From NCBI RefSeq assembly GCF_002849695.1, contig NZ_CP018937.1:1488001-1552000 (forward strand): a DNA stretch of 64,000 nucleotides, written 5' to 3'. Positions 32,112 through 40,241 of this stretch are shown in pieces. Source of the stretch: Bacteroides fragilis (GTDB taxonomy: Bacteria; Bacteroidota; Bacteroidia; Bacteroidales; Bacteroidaceae). Each line of letters begins with the position of its first letter. The first letter of the stretch is position 1. The notes below the pieces were generated by a model. The model ran no database searches. It saw only the letters and a list, made by a program, of their open reading frames with translations, and was not told where the DNA came from. The position numbers and the translations under genes are program-made.

Positions 32112-33166
32112 GGCTGTGGATGATTAAATATTAATAATTTCGATATATATTCTTTGCCATCTTCAGAGATGGCTTTGTCCCATCGGTAGCGTCCGGGGTA
32201 AGACAGTTCGAGGCGCTTGCTCACCTGTTCGAGCCCGATGCCCGATCCGCTTTTATCCATATTGGTTTTGGGATGGCAGCTGTTGCGTATTTCACACCGG
32301 ATCTCTTCTTTATTCTCAGAGATAAGGATGTGGATGAAGCTCGGTTCGGTAGGGGAGATGCCGTGTTTAAAGGCGTTCTCAATAAGGGAGATGAAGATCA
32401 GCGGGGCGATCTTCGTCTGGCTGTCCGGTTGTATGTCGAGTTGCGTAATGACCTCTACGTTTCCAGAGAGGCGGATACGCATTAGTTCGATGTAGTTGCG
32501 GATAAAGTCGACCTCTTTGCAGAGGGGGACGTAGTTCTGCTGGTTGTCATAAAGCACATAGCGGAGCAGCTTGCTGAGCTCCTGTACAGCCTGCTGCGCT
32601 TTGTCGCTGTCGAAGGCAATCAGTGCGTAGATGTTGTTCAGCGTATTGAGCAGGAAGTGCGGGTTGAGCTGATTGCGCAGGTTTTTCAGTTCGGCTTCGG
32701 TGCGGCTTTTTTCCGCTTCGCGGCGGGCGGCTTCGGCTTCTCCCCAGCGGGCGCTCATGCGGATGGCGGCACTCAGGCCGATGGTGAAGATAAGGCTCAG
32801 GATGTCCCGTACAAAGAAGATCCATCCGGGAGGCATGTGAGGTTTCTTTATGGGGGGTACCGGGGCATTCAGGCTTTGCCAGATGTGCAGCAGGAGGCCG
32901 ATTATGCAGACCAGCAGGATGTTATAGATGATGTACTTGTTCTTCTGTTCCCGGAACAAGAGGAAGGGGACCAGCAGGAAGTAGTTCAGATAGAATACGG
33001 TGACAAAGGAGATGGGTACGGCAGAGTGGCGCAGATAGGCACTCCAATTGATGCTGTTTCCCGCACGATCGATAAAGAAGAAAGGGAAACCGAACACGAT
33101 CCCCCAGCTGATAATATGTATCAGTATTTCCAGAGGGCGGCGGGCTGATGTCAGAGACTGTTTCAT
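32108..33166 (-). CDS. LytS-like sensor histidine kinase
   Basis: 352 residues. Four hydrophobic segments in residues 10-140 are followed by a coiled-coil stretch and the His_kinase (PF06580-type) motif 'LRNQLNPHFLLNTLNNIYAL' near residue 165 with the phospho-His in NPHF. The ATPase has 'PLIFISLIENAFKHGI' (N box) and 'GSGIGLEQVSKRLEL' (G box). No periplasmic sensor domain is seen, so it may sense within the membrane. Partner of the LytTR regulator (4-nt overlap). A 227-nt gap with repeat sequence separates it from the permease gene. Confidence 0.92.
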   Translation of the reverse strand: MKQSLTSARRPLEILIHIISWGIVFGFPFFFIDRAGNSINWSAYLRHSAVPISFVTVFYLNYFLLVPFLLFREQKNKYIIYNILLVCIIGLLLHIWQSLNAPVPPIKKPHMPPGWIFFVRDILSLIFTIGLSAAIRMSARWGEAEAARREAEKSRTEAELKNLRNQLNPHFLLNTLNNIYALIAFDSDKAQQAVQELSKLLRYVLYDNQQNYVPLCKEVDFIRNYIELMRIRLSGNVEVITQLDIQPDSQTKIAPLIFISLIENAFKHGISPTEPSFIHILISENKEEIRCEIRNSCHPKTNMDKSGSGIGLEQVSKRLELSYPGRYRWDKAISEDGKEYISKLLIFNHPQP

Positions 33167-33231
33167 GGGGACAAAGATACTAATTTTAGTTTACGTTTGG
33201 GACGTTTTGAACGATGAACGATAAACGGGGA

Positions 33232-33392
33232 TCACCACAGAGGACACAGAGTTTACTATATATATAATGTATAAAGAATATATAATGGGCAATGAAAGCA
33301 ATCAGCATCATAGGCTTTACTGATAGAATATCGGGCTTTCGTCGTTCTTTATACTTTTTTTTACTTTACGTTCTCAGTGTCCTCTGTGATAG
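33232..33392. repeat. Diverged CACCACAGAGGACACAGAG inverted repeat
   Basis: Left arm ATCACCACAGAGGACACAGA (33232 onward) and right arm near CTCAGTGTCCTCTGTGAT (33373-33390) face each other about 120 nt apart, with an AT-rich centre unlike that of the 104-bp elements. Same palindromic family, decayed, between permease and kinase genes. Confidence 0.55.
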
Positions 33393-33393
33393 A

Positions 33394-34614
33394 TTACTCG
33401 TATCGGATTGCCTCGATCGGGTCGAGGTCGGCTGCTTTCTTGGCCGGATACCATCCGAAGAAGACCCCGGTGACGGTGCACACAGCAAACGACAGGAATA
33501 CACTCCAGGGCTGGATGAAGATGGGCCAATGGGCAACGCTTTTCACGAGCCAGCTGGCACCACACCCGATGATTACTCCGATAAGGCCGCCGGTGATACT
33601 GATCAGGATGGCTTCTATCAGGAATTGGCTCAGGATGTCGATTCCCCGTGCACCGACTGACATGCGCAGGCCGATTTCCCGGGTACGTTCGGTGACGCTG
33701 ACGTACATGATGTTCATGATTCCGATTCCGCCTACCACAAGCGAGATGCCGGCGATGCAGGCAAGCAGGGTGGTCATCAGGTCGGTGGTGGAGTTGAGCA
33801 TGCTGCTCAGTTCCTGCTGGCTGCGGATGGTGAAGTCATCATCGTCCCCTTCCTTGAGTTTATGATTGCGGCGGAGGAGTTCTGTGATTTCTTCCGTGGC
33901 ATTGTCCGTCATATCCTCGGTGAGGGCAGAAGCGTAAATGCCTTGCAGATAGGTCTGTGCCAGCAGGCGCTTCATCACGGTGGTGTAGGGGGCCAGTACG
34001 ATGTCATCCTGGTCCATACCCATGGAGTTGTAGCCTTTGGACTTCAGTACGCCCACTACGCGGAACGGGATTTTATTGAACCGGACAATGCGTCCCACGG
34101 GGTCTTCTCCACCGGGGAAAAGATTGTCTACAATGGTTTTTCCTATCACGCACACCTTGGCGCTGGACTGGATATCGGCTTCGCTGAACATCTCGCCGTT
34201 GTCGACCGAGAGCTGGCGTATCTCCAGATAGTCCGTACCCACGCCACTGACGGATGACGGATAGTTATTGTTACCGGCTATCAGTTGCCCGGAGCTGGAA
34301 ACATTCGGGCTGACGGCAGCTAAAAAACTGGTTTCGTCCCGCAATGATTCGTAGTCGGTCAGTTTCAGTGTCTGCATGGCACTGGGGTCCTGACGGACTC
34401 CTCCGCGCATATCTGCTCCCGGATGGATCATGATCATATTGGAGCCCATTTCGGAGATTTGTGCCTGAATGCTTTTCTTTGATCCCTGTCCGATGGCGAG
34501 CATGGTGATGACAGATGCCACACCGATAATGATTCCAAGCATCGTAAGGAATGCGCGCAGCTTGTTGTTGTTCAGGGCACGCAGGGCTATTTTAAATAAA
34601 TTGGTTCCATTCAT
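33394..34614 (-). CDS. MacB-like ABC transporter permease
   Basis: 406 residues. N-terminal helix (residues 20-42), a large periplasmic MacB_PCD domain (45-240; 'MIMIHPGADMRGGVRQDPSA') and three C-terminal helices of an FtsX domain (from 'SLVVGGIGIMNIMYVSVTER', 'TREIGLRMSVGARG', to 'GVFFGWYPAKKAADLDPIEA'). The mechanotransmission-type transporter pairs with a separate ATPase, encoded next upstream, and drives export through the adaptor and TolC. Substrate unknown (peptides, lipids or drugs). Confidence 0.92.
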   Translation of the reverse strand: MNGTNLFKIALRALNNNKLRAFLTMLGIIIGVASVITMLAIGQGSKKSIQAQISEMGSNMIMIHPGADMRGGVRQDPSAMQTLKLTDYESLRDETSFLAAVSPNVSSSGQLIAGNNNYPSSVSGVGTDYLEIRQLSVDNGEMFSEADIQSSAKVCVIGKTIVDNLFPGGEDPVGRIVRFNKIPFRVVGVLKSKGYNSMGMDQDDIVLAPYTTVMKRLLAQTYLQGIYASALTEDMTDNATEEITELLRRNHKLKEGDDDDFTIRSQQELSSMLNSTTDLMTTLLACIAGISLVVGGIGIMNIMYVSVTERTREIGLRMSVGARGIDILSQFLIEAILISITGGLIGVIIGCGASWLVKSVAHWPIFIQPWSVFLSFAVCTVTGVFFGWYPAKKAADLDPIEAIRYE

Positions 34615-34636
34615 AATGGTAAGGTTTTTGAGTATT

Positions 34637-34740
34637 ATTCACCACAGAGGACACAGAGGACACAGAGTTTTAATATTTTGTTTATCAGGATGTTTAAGAG
34701 AAATATATTCTCTGTGTCCTCTGTGTCCTCTGTGGTGAAT
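34637..34740. repeat. 104-bp palindromic MITE/REP-like element, copy 1
   Basis: Perfect 31-nt terminal inverted repeats (start ATTCACCACAGAGGACACAG, end its complement GTGGTGAAT) around a 42-nt centre containing TTTGTTTATCAGGATGTTTA. It fills the gap between the permease and ATPase genes. A same-length copy with a closely similar centre lies at 38514-38617. Confidence 0.8.
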
Positions 34741-34761
34741 CGTATTCATTTCTAAACTGTA

Positions 34762-35505
34762 TTATTCTTCCTGCACAGGCAGTGCGGCCAGTGCCTCGGC
34801 TGCCGAAAGAATGTTCGGGTTGACACTATCATCCTTGACCTGCCCATCGCGCAGCACAATGTTGCGGCTGCTGTATTGGGCTATTTCCGGGTTGTGCGTC
34901 ACAAAGATGATGGTACGCCCCTCGGCATGCAGTTTCTGAAACAGCACCAGAATCTCGAAAGAGGTGCGTGTATCGAGGTTACCCGTCGCTTCATCCGCGA
35001 GGATGACTGCCGGATTGTTGACCAACGCGCGGGCGATGGCTACACGCTGCATTTGTCCGCCGGACATTTGGTTGGATTTATGTTCCAGCCGGTCGCCCAA
35101 CCCTACCGCGCGGAGGGCTTCGATGGCCCGCCGGCGCCGTTCGGAGGCGCTGACTCCCGAGTTGTACATCAGCGGGAGCTCCACATTCTCCACGGCGGTC
35201 GTCTTCGGCAGCAGGTTGTAGCTCTGAAAGACAAAGCCTATCTTGCGGTTGCGCAATACGGCGCGTTGCGGCTTGCTCATGGTACGCACCGAGATACCGT
35301 CCAGCAGATATTCTCCACTGGTGGGTGTGTCGAGGCAACCCAACGTGTTTAGCAACGTCGACTTTCCCGAACCGGAAGTACCCATGATGGTGACAAACTC
35401 CCCTTCGGTGATGGTGAACGAAACTCCGCGCAGCGCATGTACCGTTTCGTCTCCCACCCGGAAGTTGCGTTTGATGTTCTGAAGTTCGATGACTGTTTTG
35501 CCCAT
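34762..35505 (-). CDS. ABC transporter ATPase (MacB/LolD type)
   Basis: 247 residues. Walker A '[16 protein letters not shown]', Q-loop '[20 protein letters not shown]', signature '[15 protein letters not shown]', Walker B '[12 protein letters not shown]' and switch His in '[12 protein letters not shown]'. It energises the MacB-like permease encoded downstream. 2 nt separate it from the adaptor gene upstream in the operon. Confidence 0.95.
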   Translation of the reverse strand: MGKTVIELQNIKRNFRVGDETVHALRGVSFTITEGEFVTIMGTSGSGKSTLLNTLGCLDTPTSGEYLLDGISVRTMSKPQRAVLRNRKIGFVFQSYNLLPKTTAVENVELPLMYNSGVSASERRRRAIEALRAVGLGDRLEHKSNQMSGGQMQRVAIARALVNNPAVILADEATGNLDTRTSFEILVLFQKLHAEGRTIIFVTHNPEIAQYSSRNIVLRDGQVKDDSVNPNILSAAEALAALPVQEE

Positions 35506-35507
35506 AC

Positions 35508-36731
35508 TTATTTTCCTTTCTTCTTACTGCCCGGGTGGCTTGGCATGAACGGGCTTTGCTCTCCGCCACCGTCCGGTCCGGCTTCGGGTGCTACGTTTCC
35601 ACCGGGCATGCTTCCGATGGTTGCTTCGGTCACTACTACCATTCCTTCGGAGGCTCCTCCGGTGATTTCGGTATTGATACCGTTGGTGATACCTATCTGT
35701 ACGGGATGTGCCGTGAATGTATTTCCTTCACGTGTCCACAGTTTATGTTCGCCCTCACAGTCTTTTACCACATCCTTGTCGCTTATCAGCGGCTTTTCCG
35801 GGGTGAAGCGCAGTGCGCGTGCAGGCACGGAGAGCACGTCTTTGCGGTCCAGGGTATAAATGGTGACATTGGCTGTCAGGCGGGGTTTCAACTTCAAGTC
35901 CGGATTGTGGGCGGAGATCACTACTTCGTAAGTGACTACGGTGGTCGACGTACTGCTCGTGCTGGTGCTGCTTGCGTCTCCCAGTCGGATTTGCGTGACC
36001 GTTCCTTCGAATACGTCGTTCGGGTAGGCATCTACGGTGAATGTAGCCCGTTGTCCTTCTTCCACACCGCCTATGTCGGCTTCATCCACATCGGCCACAA
36101 CCTGCATCTGAGTCAGGTCGGCGGCAATGGTGAATAGGGTCGGTGTTTCAAATCCCGAAGCTACGGTCTGTCCTTCTTCCACATCGCGGCTGATGACCAC
36201 GCCGTCGATCGGTGAAGTGATGGTGGCATACGACAGGTTGCGTTCCGCTTTGGCCAACGAAGCCTGGCTGCTCTCGAACGAGCTTTTTGCCTTTTCATAG
36301 TTGTAGAGCGACTGCTCGTAGTCGGTATCGCTGATCAGCGCCTTTTCGTGCAGTCCCCGGCTGCGTTCATAGTTCTTCTTCTGATATTCGTATTCCGCTT
36401 TCGCTCCATTGTAAGTGGCGCGTTGTGAAGCGAGTTCACTCTGCAACGTCACGCGGTCCATCTCGGCAATCAACTGTCCTTTGGTCACTGCCGCATTATA
36501 GTCCACATAGATTTTGTCGATGATTCCGGATACCTGTGTACCGACTTCCACTTCCGTTACCGGTTCGATGGTTCCTGTGGCGGTCACCGATTCGGATATC
36601 TCGCCTTTGCTCACGGTCGCCGTGGTATAGGTCACTTTGTGCTTGGCCGTCGGGCTTCCGAAGAGCCAAAGCCCTCCGCCTGCCAGTACGACGATGCCTG
36701 CGGCGATAAGGATGATCTTTTTCTTATTCAT
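35508..36731 (-). CDS. MacA/RND-type periplasmic adaptor protein
   Basis: 407 residues. N-terminal membrane anchor (IILIAAGIVVLAGGGLWLFG), barrel-sandwich hybrid halves 'VTEVEVGTQVSGIIDKIYVD' and 'ATITSPIDGVVISRDVEEGQ', an alpha-hairpin in between (residues 95-170) and beta-barrel/MP domains. A low-complexity 'GDASSTSTSSTSTTVV' lies near residue 255, and the C-terminus is Gly/Pro/Lys-rich. It links the inner-membrane MacB-like transporter with TolC. 14 nt after the tolC-like gene. Confidence 0.93.
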   Translation of the reverse strand: MNKKKIILIAAGIVVLAGGGLWLFGSPTAKHKVTYTTATVSKGEISESVTATGTIEPVTEVEVGTQVSGIIDKIYVDYNAAVTKGQLIAEMDRVTLQSELASQRATYNGAKAEYEYQKKNYERSRGLHEKALISDTDYEQSLYNYEKAKSSFESSQASLAKAERNLSYATITSPIDGVVISRDVEEGQTVASGFETPTLFTIAADLTQMQVVADVDEADIGGVEEGQRATFTVDAYPNDVFEGTVTQIRLGDASSTSTSSTSTTVVTYEVVISAHNPDLKLKPRLTANVTIYTLDRKDVLSVPARALRFTPEKPLISDKDVVKDCEGEHKLWTREGNTFTAHPVQIGITNGINTEITGGASEGMVVVTEATIGSMPGGNVAPEAGPDGGGEQSPFMPSHPGSKKKGK

Positions 36732-36745
36732 ATCGTTTATACGTA

Positions 36746-38173
36746 TTAAATGTTTTTGTTCTCTGCGGTGAGTCCTGTCAACTCGTCTCCCTGATAGAAC
36801 TTCAGCAGTTGAGTGTTCAGAATGGCCATATACTTGGACTGTAGCAACTCCTGCTGTGCTTGCAGCAGATTGTTCTTCTCCGTAAGCAGTTCTACCGTAT
36901 TCTTCATGCCGGCATTAAACTGTTCGCTGATCAGTTCATAGCTGGTCTGCGTGCTGCGCAACTTTTCTACAGCTGCCGCATAGCGTTGTTGTGCGCTGTT
37001 GGCATCGAGCCACAACCCTTCGATGGTCTTATACAGAGTTTTCTGTTCATCGAGCAGCGTCAGTTGGCTGGTCTGATACTGAAGTTTGGCCTTTTCTACG
37101 GCGCTTTTCGTCTGCCGGTTGTTGAAGATAGGTACGCTGATGCTGAGTCCGATGGAGTTATTCCATCCGTTTTTCACCTGTTCCCCGAAGGTGAAGTCGC
37201 TTCCGCTCGTATGGTTTGTCCCTATTCCGGCTGTCAGGCTGACGCTGGGCAGATATCCCGACCGGGCTATTCCGATGCCCAGTTCCGAAGCCTCCACACT
37301 GAGTTTGCTTGCCTCGATCTCCGGCCGTAGGGCCACGGCAGCCTGAAACACGTCTGCTTTGGTGGGCAGGGGCGACAGTACATTTTCGTCACCCAGCACA
37401 GGCAGATATATCTGCATCTCCTGTTCGCCGTCCAGTTCGAGCAGTTGTTTCAGTTGCAGTTTATAATCCTGAAGCGTGGCCTGTGCCGTGACCAGTTGAT
37501 AGCGGTCGGTGCTGACTTGTGCTTCCAGTTGGGCATAGTCGCTCCGGGCGATGCTTCCCGCATCCAGCAGTTGCTTGCCGCGGTCCCGCTGGGCTTCGGA
37601 TACTTGCAGGGTGTTTTCGTTCACCTTCACCGACTCGGCCGCATACAGTATTTGTATGTAGGTCTGGGCGATGGACTGCCGGATGTCATTCTCCGAAGTA
37701 GCCACGTCGAGGTCCGCCACCCGGTTGTTGAGTTTTTCCTGCTCGATGGTCTTCAGGCGTTTGCTGCCGTTGTATACGGTCCATTGTGCATTCAGCCCGT
37801 AGTTTCCGTTGTAGGTTGTCTTGTTGCTGCTCTTCAGCACTTCCGATCCGCTGATGATGCTGCTCGACTCTTGATAGGGACGGTTCACCAAATTCTGGCT
37901 GCTGGAGAATGAAAGGCTGGGGAAGAGGGCCGCTTTGGCTGTCTTCACGTCCACCTGTGTGCTTTGTGCGTTGATTCTGTTGCGACGGATGCTGATGTTT
38001 TGCTGCAAAGCATAATCGATGCAGCTTTGCAGGTCCCACCGGGCAGGTATTGCCACCGAGTCGCTGGCCTGCATTTGCCCGGAGGTTCCGGTTTGTTGCG
38101 CCCACAATCCGCCTTCGGGCAGGGTGGCTGCCAGGCAGAGGGCTATCAGGGTGATTCTTTTTACGTTTGTCAT
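36746..38173 (-). CDS. TolC-family outer-membrane efflux protein
   Basis: 475 residues. Signal peptide to about residue 25 (ALWA/Q). Two OEP repeats with long coiled-coil helices: 'DLQSCIDYALQQNISIRRNR' at the start and 'ALRPEIEASKLSVEASELGI' in the second half. C-terminal 'ELLTEKNNLLQAQQELLQSK'. It forms the outer-membrane channel of the MacAB-like export system and is the first gene of the six-gene minus-strand operon, with a clear promoter at 38201-38233. Confidence 0.93.
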   Translation of the reverse strand: MTNVKRITLIALCLAATLPEGGLWAQQTGTSGQMQASDSVAIPARWDLQSCIDYALQQNISIRRNRINAQSTQVDVKTAKAALFPSLSFSSSQNLVNRPYQESSSIISGSEVLKSSNKTTYNGNYGLNAQWTVYNGSKRLKTIEQEKLNNRVADLDVATSENDIRQSIAQTYIQILYAAESVKVNENTLQVSEAQRDRGKQLLDAGSIARSDYAQLEAQVSTDRYQLVTAQATLQDYKLQLKQLLELDGEQEMQIYLPVLGDENVLSPLPTKADVFQAAVALRPEIEASKLSVEASELGIGIARSGYLPSVSLTAGIGTNHTSGSDFTFGEQVKNGWNNSIGLSISVPIFNNRQTKSAVEKAKLQYQTSQLTLLDEQKTLYKTIEGLWLDANSAQQRYAAAVEKLRSTQTSYELISEQFNAGMKNTVELLTEKNNLLQAQQELLQSKYMAILNTQLLKFYQGDELTGLTAENKNI

Positions 38174-38200
38174 ACGCTTGGTTCTTTGATTTTACTGAAA

Positions 38201-38233
38201 CAAAGGTACAGCGTATAAGAAAGAGGCGCAAAA
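38201..38233 (-). promoter_or_regulatory. Promoter of the TolC-MacAB-LytSR operon
   Basis: Minus strand TTTG (plus CAAA 38230-38233), 21-nt spacer, TACCTTTG (plus CAAAGGTA 38201-38208), about 28 nt before the TolC start. Confidence 0.7.
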
Positions 38234-38513
38234 GCGATAGACGGGAGCGGAGGTTTTAACGATAAAAGATGAACTATAATCGATGAATGAAGTTTACCAC
38301 GGAGTGACACAGAGTTCCACAGAGAATCTTTTTTAAGATTTCCTGAGTGGGAAATGTCCCGGTGACCGGTAACTGCCCTCACAGGTAAAAAGGAGGTGTG
38401 TTTCAGGAACTTTGATAGAAGTGTGACCTGTCAGGTCACACTTCTTAAAAGGTAAATATTTACTTTTGTAAGCCGGAACGTTTAGAACGATGAACTGTAT
38501 AGAAATGAATACG

Positions 38514-38617
38514 ATTCACCACAGAGTACACGGAGGACACAGAGTTTTAATCTCTTGTTTATTAAGATGTTTAAGAGAAAGATACTCTCTGTGTTCTCTG
38601 TGTCCTCCGTGGTGAAT
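38514..38617. repeat. 104-bp palindromic MITE/REP-like element, copy 2
   Basis: Same length and layout as the copy at 34637: arms ATTCACCACAGAGTACACGG and GTGGTGAAT with a few mismatches, and a centre reading TTGTTTATTAAGATGTTTAA. It ends 15 nt before the DUF4373-like start codon. A further half element is at 38289-38325 (TTTACCACGGAGTGACACAG). Confidence 0.8.
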
Positions 38618-38632
38618 TAAACTCAAAAACAA

Positions 38633-39460
38633 ATGGAAAGAAAACAATTTTTTATTCTTGAGAAAGATTTCCTGAACACACGGGAAGTGGGAGACTTGAT
38701 AGAAGCTCTCGGACCGGGAGGAGTGGGAGCCTATATGGCAATTCTGATCTACTTGCGTCATCAGCCTGCCTATACGACGTGTTACAGACCTTCCTTATTG
38801 AGCCAGTTGGCGCGTTGCAATAACGGTACTGTTGAGTTGTTCAGAGATGTGCTGCTCAACTTCGGGCTTTTTGATTTTGGTGAAGGAGAGGAGCCGGAGT
38901 TTCATTCTTTTTATCTGGACCGAGTGATGGAACCTATGGACCGGAGATGTGCAAACAGCCGTCGTAATGGAGCGAAAGGAGGACGTCCGCCAAAGGTGGC
39001 TCGTACTGTGCATAATGTGATTCCGGAAGTGATGGAAGAGGTTACGGAACCTGTTGCGGAAGAACCTTTGCAACTTGCTGTGGCTGAGGAAGAAAAACCC
39101 AGAAAAACCTACAATACAATACAGAACAATACAGAACAATACAATACAACAACAGAAACAACAGAAAAGAGTAAAAGCGAAACCTCCGTGCTTGTTCCTG
39201 TTGCCGCCGCCATTGCTGCCACCACTGCCGTTGTTGGGGAGAACATACAATCTTTGTTTGGCTTCCGGACAGACCGGCGGATAAGGATGGACGAAACGCG
39301 GATCGACAGGCAATGCTGTATCGGGCATATCCCTATCGGTACGAGGCATTGGCGGGAGGATTGCAGATCTATCTCTTGTCTACCTCACTTGCTTGGAGTG
39401 TCCGGAAGAAGTGGCGATCGGAAAATAAGGGCCTCCGGCTGTCAGAGATCTGGTCCCTGA
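38633..39460 (+). CDS. DUF4373-like (replisome-organiser-type) protein, possibly frameshifted
   Basis: 275 residues as read. Residues 1-110 form a winged-helix-like domain ('LIEALGPGGVGAYMAILIYL', 'PSLLSQLARCNNGTVELFRD', 'LLNFGLFDFGEGEEPEF') resembling the Lin1244/DUF4373 domain of phage replication proteins, then 'NSRRNGAKGGRPPK', a DNA-binding-like basic stretch. Residues 160-190 are encoded by an ACAAT-rich microsatellite (Asn/Thr/Gln). From about 39256 the +2 frame gives a more protein-like tail ('ALAGGLQIYLLSTSLAWSVR' to stop 39477), suggesting an indel near the repeat. Many Bacteroides genomes carry such genes outside phages. Confidence 0.6.
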   Translation: MERKQFFILEKDFLNTREVGDLIEALGPGGVGAYMAILIYLRHQPAYTTCYRPSLLSQLARCNNGTVELFRDVLLNFGLFDFGEGEEPEFHSFYLDRVMEPMDRRCANSRRNGAKGGRPPKVARTVHNVIPEVMEEVTEPVAEEPLQLAVAEEEKPRKTYNTIQNNTEQYNTTTETTEKSKSETSVLVPVAAAIAATTAVVGENIQSLFGFRTDRRIRMDETRIDRQCCIGHIPIGTRHWREDCRSISCLPHLLGVSGRSGDRKIRASGCQRSGP

Positions 39461-39560
39461 CTGTCGGTGAGGTGTAGCCCGGCTGTCGGTGAGGGGGTGC
39501 CCGGATGGGTATCCGTCGTAAAATGTTATCTTTGCACGTATCTAAAAACACAATAGAGTC

Positions 39561-39840
39561 ATGAATACACCCGTAACCATTCCGTTGCGGAAACTCCCGA
39601 TAGGGATACAAAGTTTCGAAAAACTGCTTATCGACGAGTACGATAAACTCGTTTGGCGACTATTGGTTCACCGGCGGAACCCCTGCTTTCCTGGTGGAAA
39701 TGCTGCAGAAGACCAATTTCGGTTTACGGGAGATGGAAGGAATCGAAGTGCCCTCCACTTCGCTGAACGATGACCGTGCCAATGTGGGCAATCCCATTCC
39801 TATGATTTATCAGAGTGGCTGCCTGACTATCTTTGTAATA
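39561..39840 (+). pseudogene. AAA-ATPase/DUF1703 remnant
   Basis: The frame begins 'TIPLRKLPIGIQSFEKLLID', the standard N-terminus of the PF09820-type AAA-ATPase/PD-(D/E)XK proteins common in Bacteroides (about 520 residues). After 30 codons a large deletion joins, out of frame, to the middle of the same family: 'YWFTGGTPAFLVEMLQKTNF' and 'ANVGNPIPMIYQSGCLTI'. The rest is lost where a CACAGAGGACACAGAG-type half repeat (39865-39893) follows. A -7 box TATCTTTG at 39527-39534 still lies upstream. Not functional. Confidence 0.75.
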
Positions 39841-39864
39841 ATCAGAAACTTAGATTCGATTCTG

Positions 39865-39893
39865 TGTCGTTCTGTGTCCTCTGTGGTGAGTAA
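39865..39893. repeat. Half copy of the CACAGAGGACACAGAG palindrome
   Basis: TTCTGTGTCGTTCTGTGTCC followed by TCTGTGGTGAG, the right arm of the 104-bp family, at the break point of the AAA-ATPase remnant. Confidence 0.55.
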
Positions 39894-39934
39894 GAACCGT
39901 TTATTTTGCTTGTTTCATCAACATTTTTAAGATT

Positions 39935-39942
39935 ATCTTTGT
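39935..39942 (+). promoter_or_regulatory. -7 box of the DUF4492-cydAB operon
   Basis: TATCTTTG, with CTTG 21 nt upstream (39910-39913); 52 nt before the DUF4492 start. Confidence 0.6.
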
Positions 39943-39993
39943 TATTATTTGTATAGACACTAATTTTGATATGTTATAAAATTACCCTGTATT

Positions 39994-40209
39994 ATGAAGA
40001 ATACACTGCTCCATATCTGGAACTTCTATGTCGAAGGTTTTCGAAGCATGACTCTGGGCCGCACCCTGTGGCTGATTATACTGGTGAAACTCTTCATCAT
40101 GTTCTTCATTCTCCGCCTCTTTTTCTTTCCTAACTTTCTGAGCAGCCAGCCTACCGACAAGGACAAGGAAGAATACGTTGCAGGCGAACTGATACAACGC
40201 GGGCAATAA
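39994..40209 (+). CDS. DUF4492 small membrane protein
   Basis: 71 residues with one hydrophobic helix ('LWLIILVKLFIMFFILRLFF', residues 26-45) and a charged C-terminus ('PTDKDKEEYVAGELIQ'). The pattern 'FYVEGFRSMTLGRTLW' is that of DUF4492, found almost only before cydAB in Bacteroidetes and epsilonproteobacteria. It may be a small subunit or assembly factor of cytochrome bd, by analogy with CydX (inference). cydA starts 32 nt downstream. Confidence 0.85.
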   Translation: MKNTLLHIWNFYVEGFRSMTLGRTLWLIILVKLFIMFFILRLFFFPNFLSSQPTDKDKEEYVAGELIQRGQ

Positions 40210-40241
40210 ACGGCTGAAGTTTAACTCTAACTACTAATGAT

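Noticed and set aside
34469..34738. ORF ending in a 'HHRGHRGHR' stretch
   Set aside because: Translation of the palindromic CACAGAGGACACAGAG repeat plus antisense of the permease start; typical false protein.
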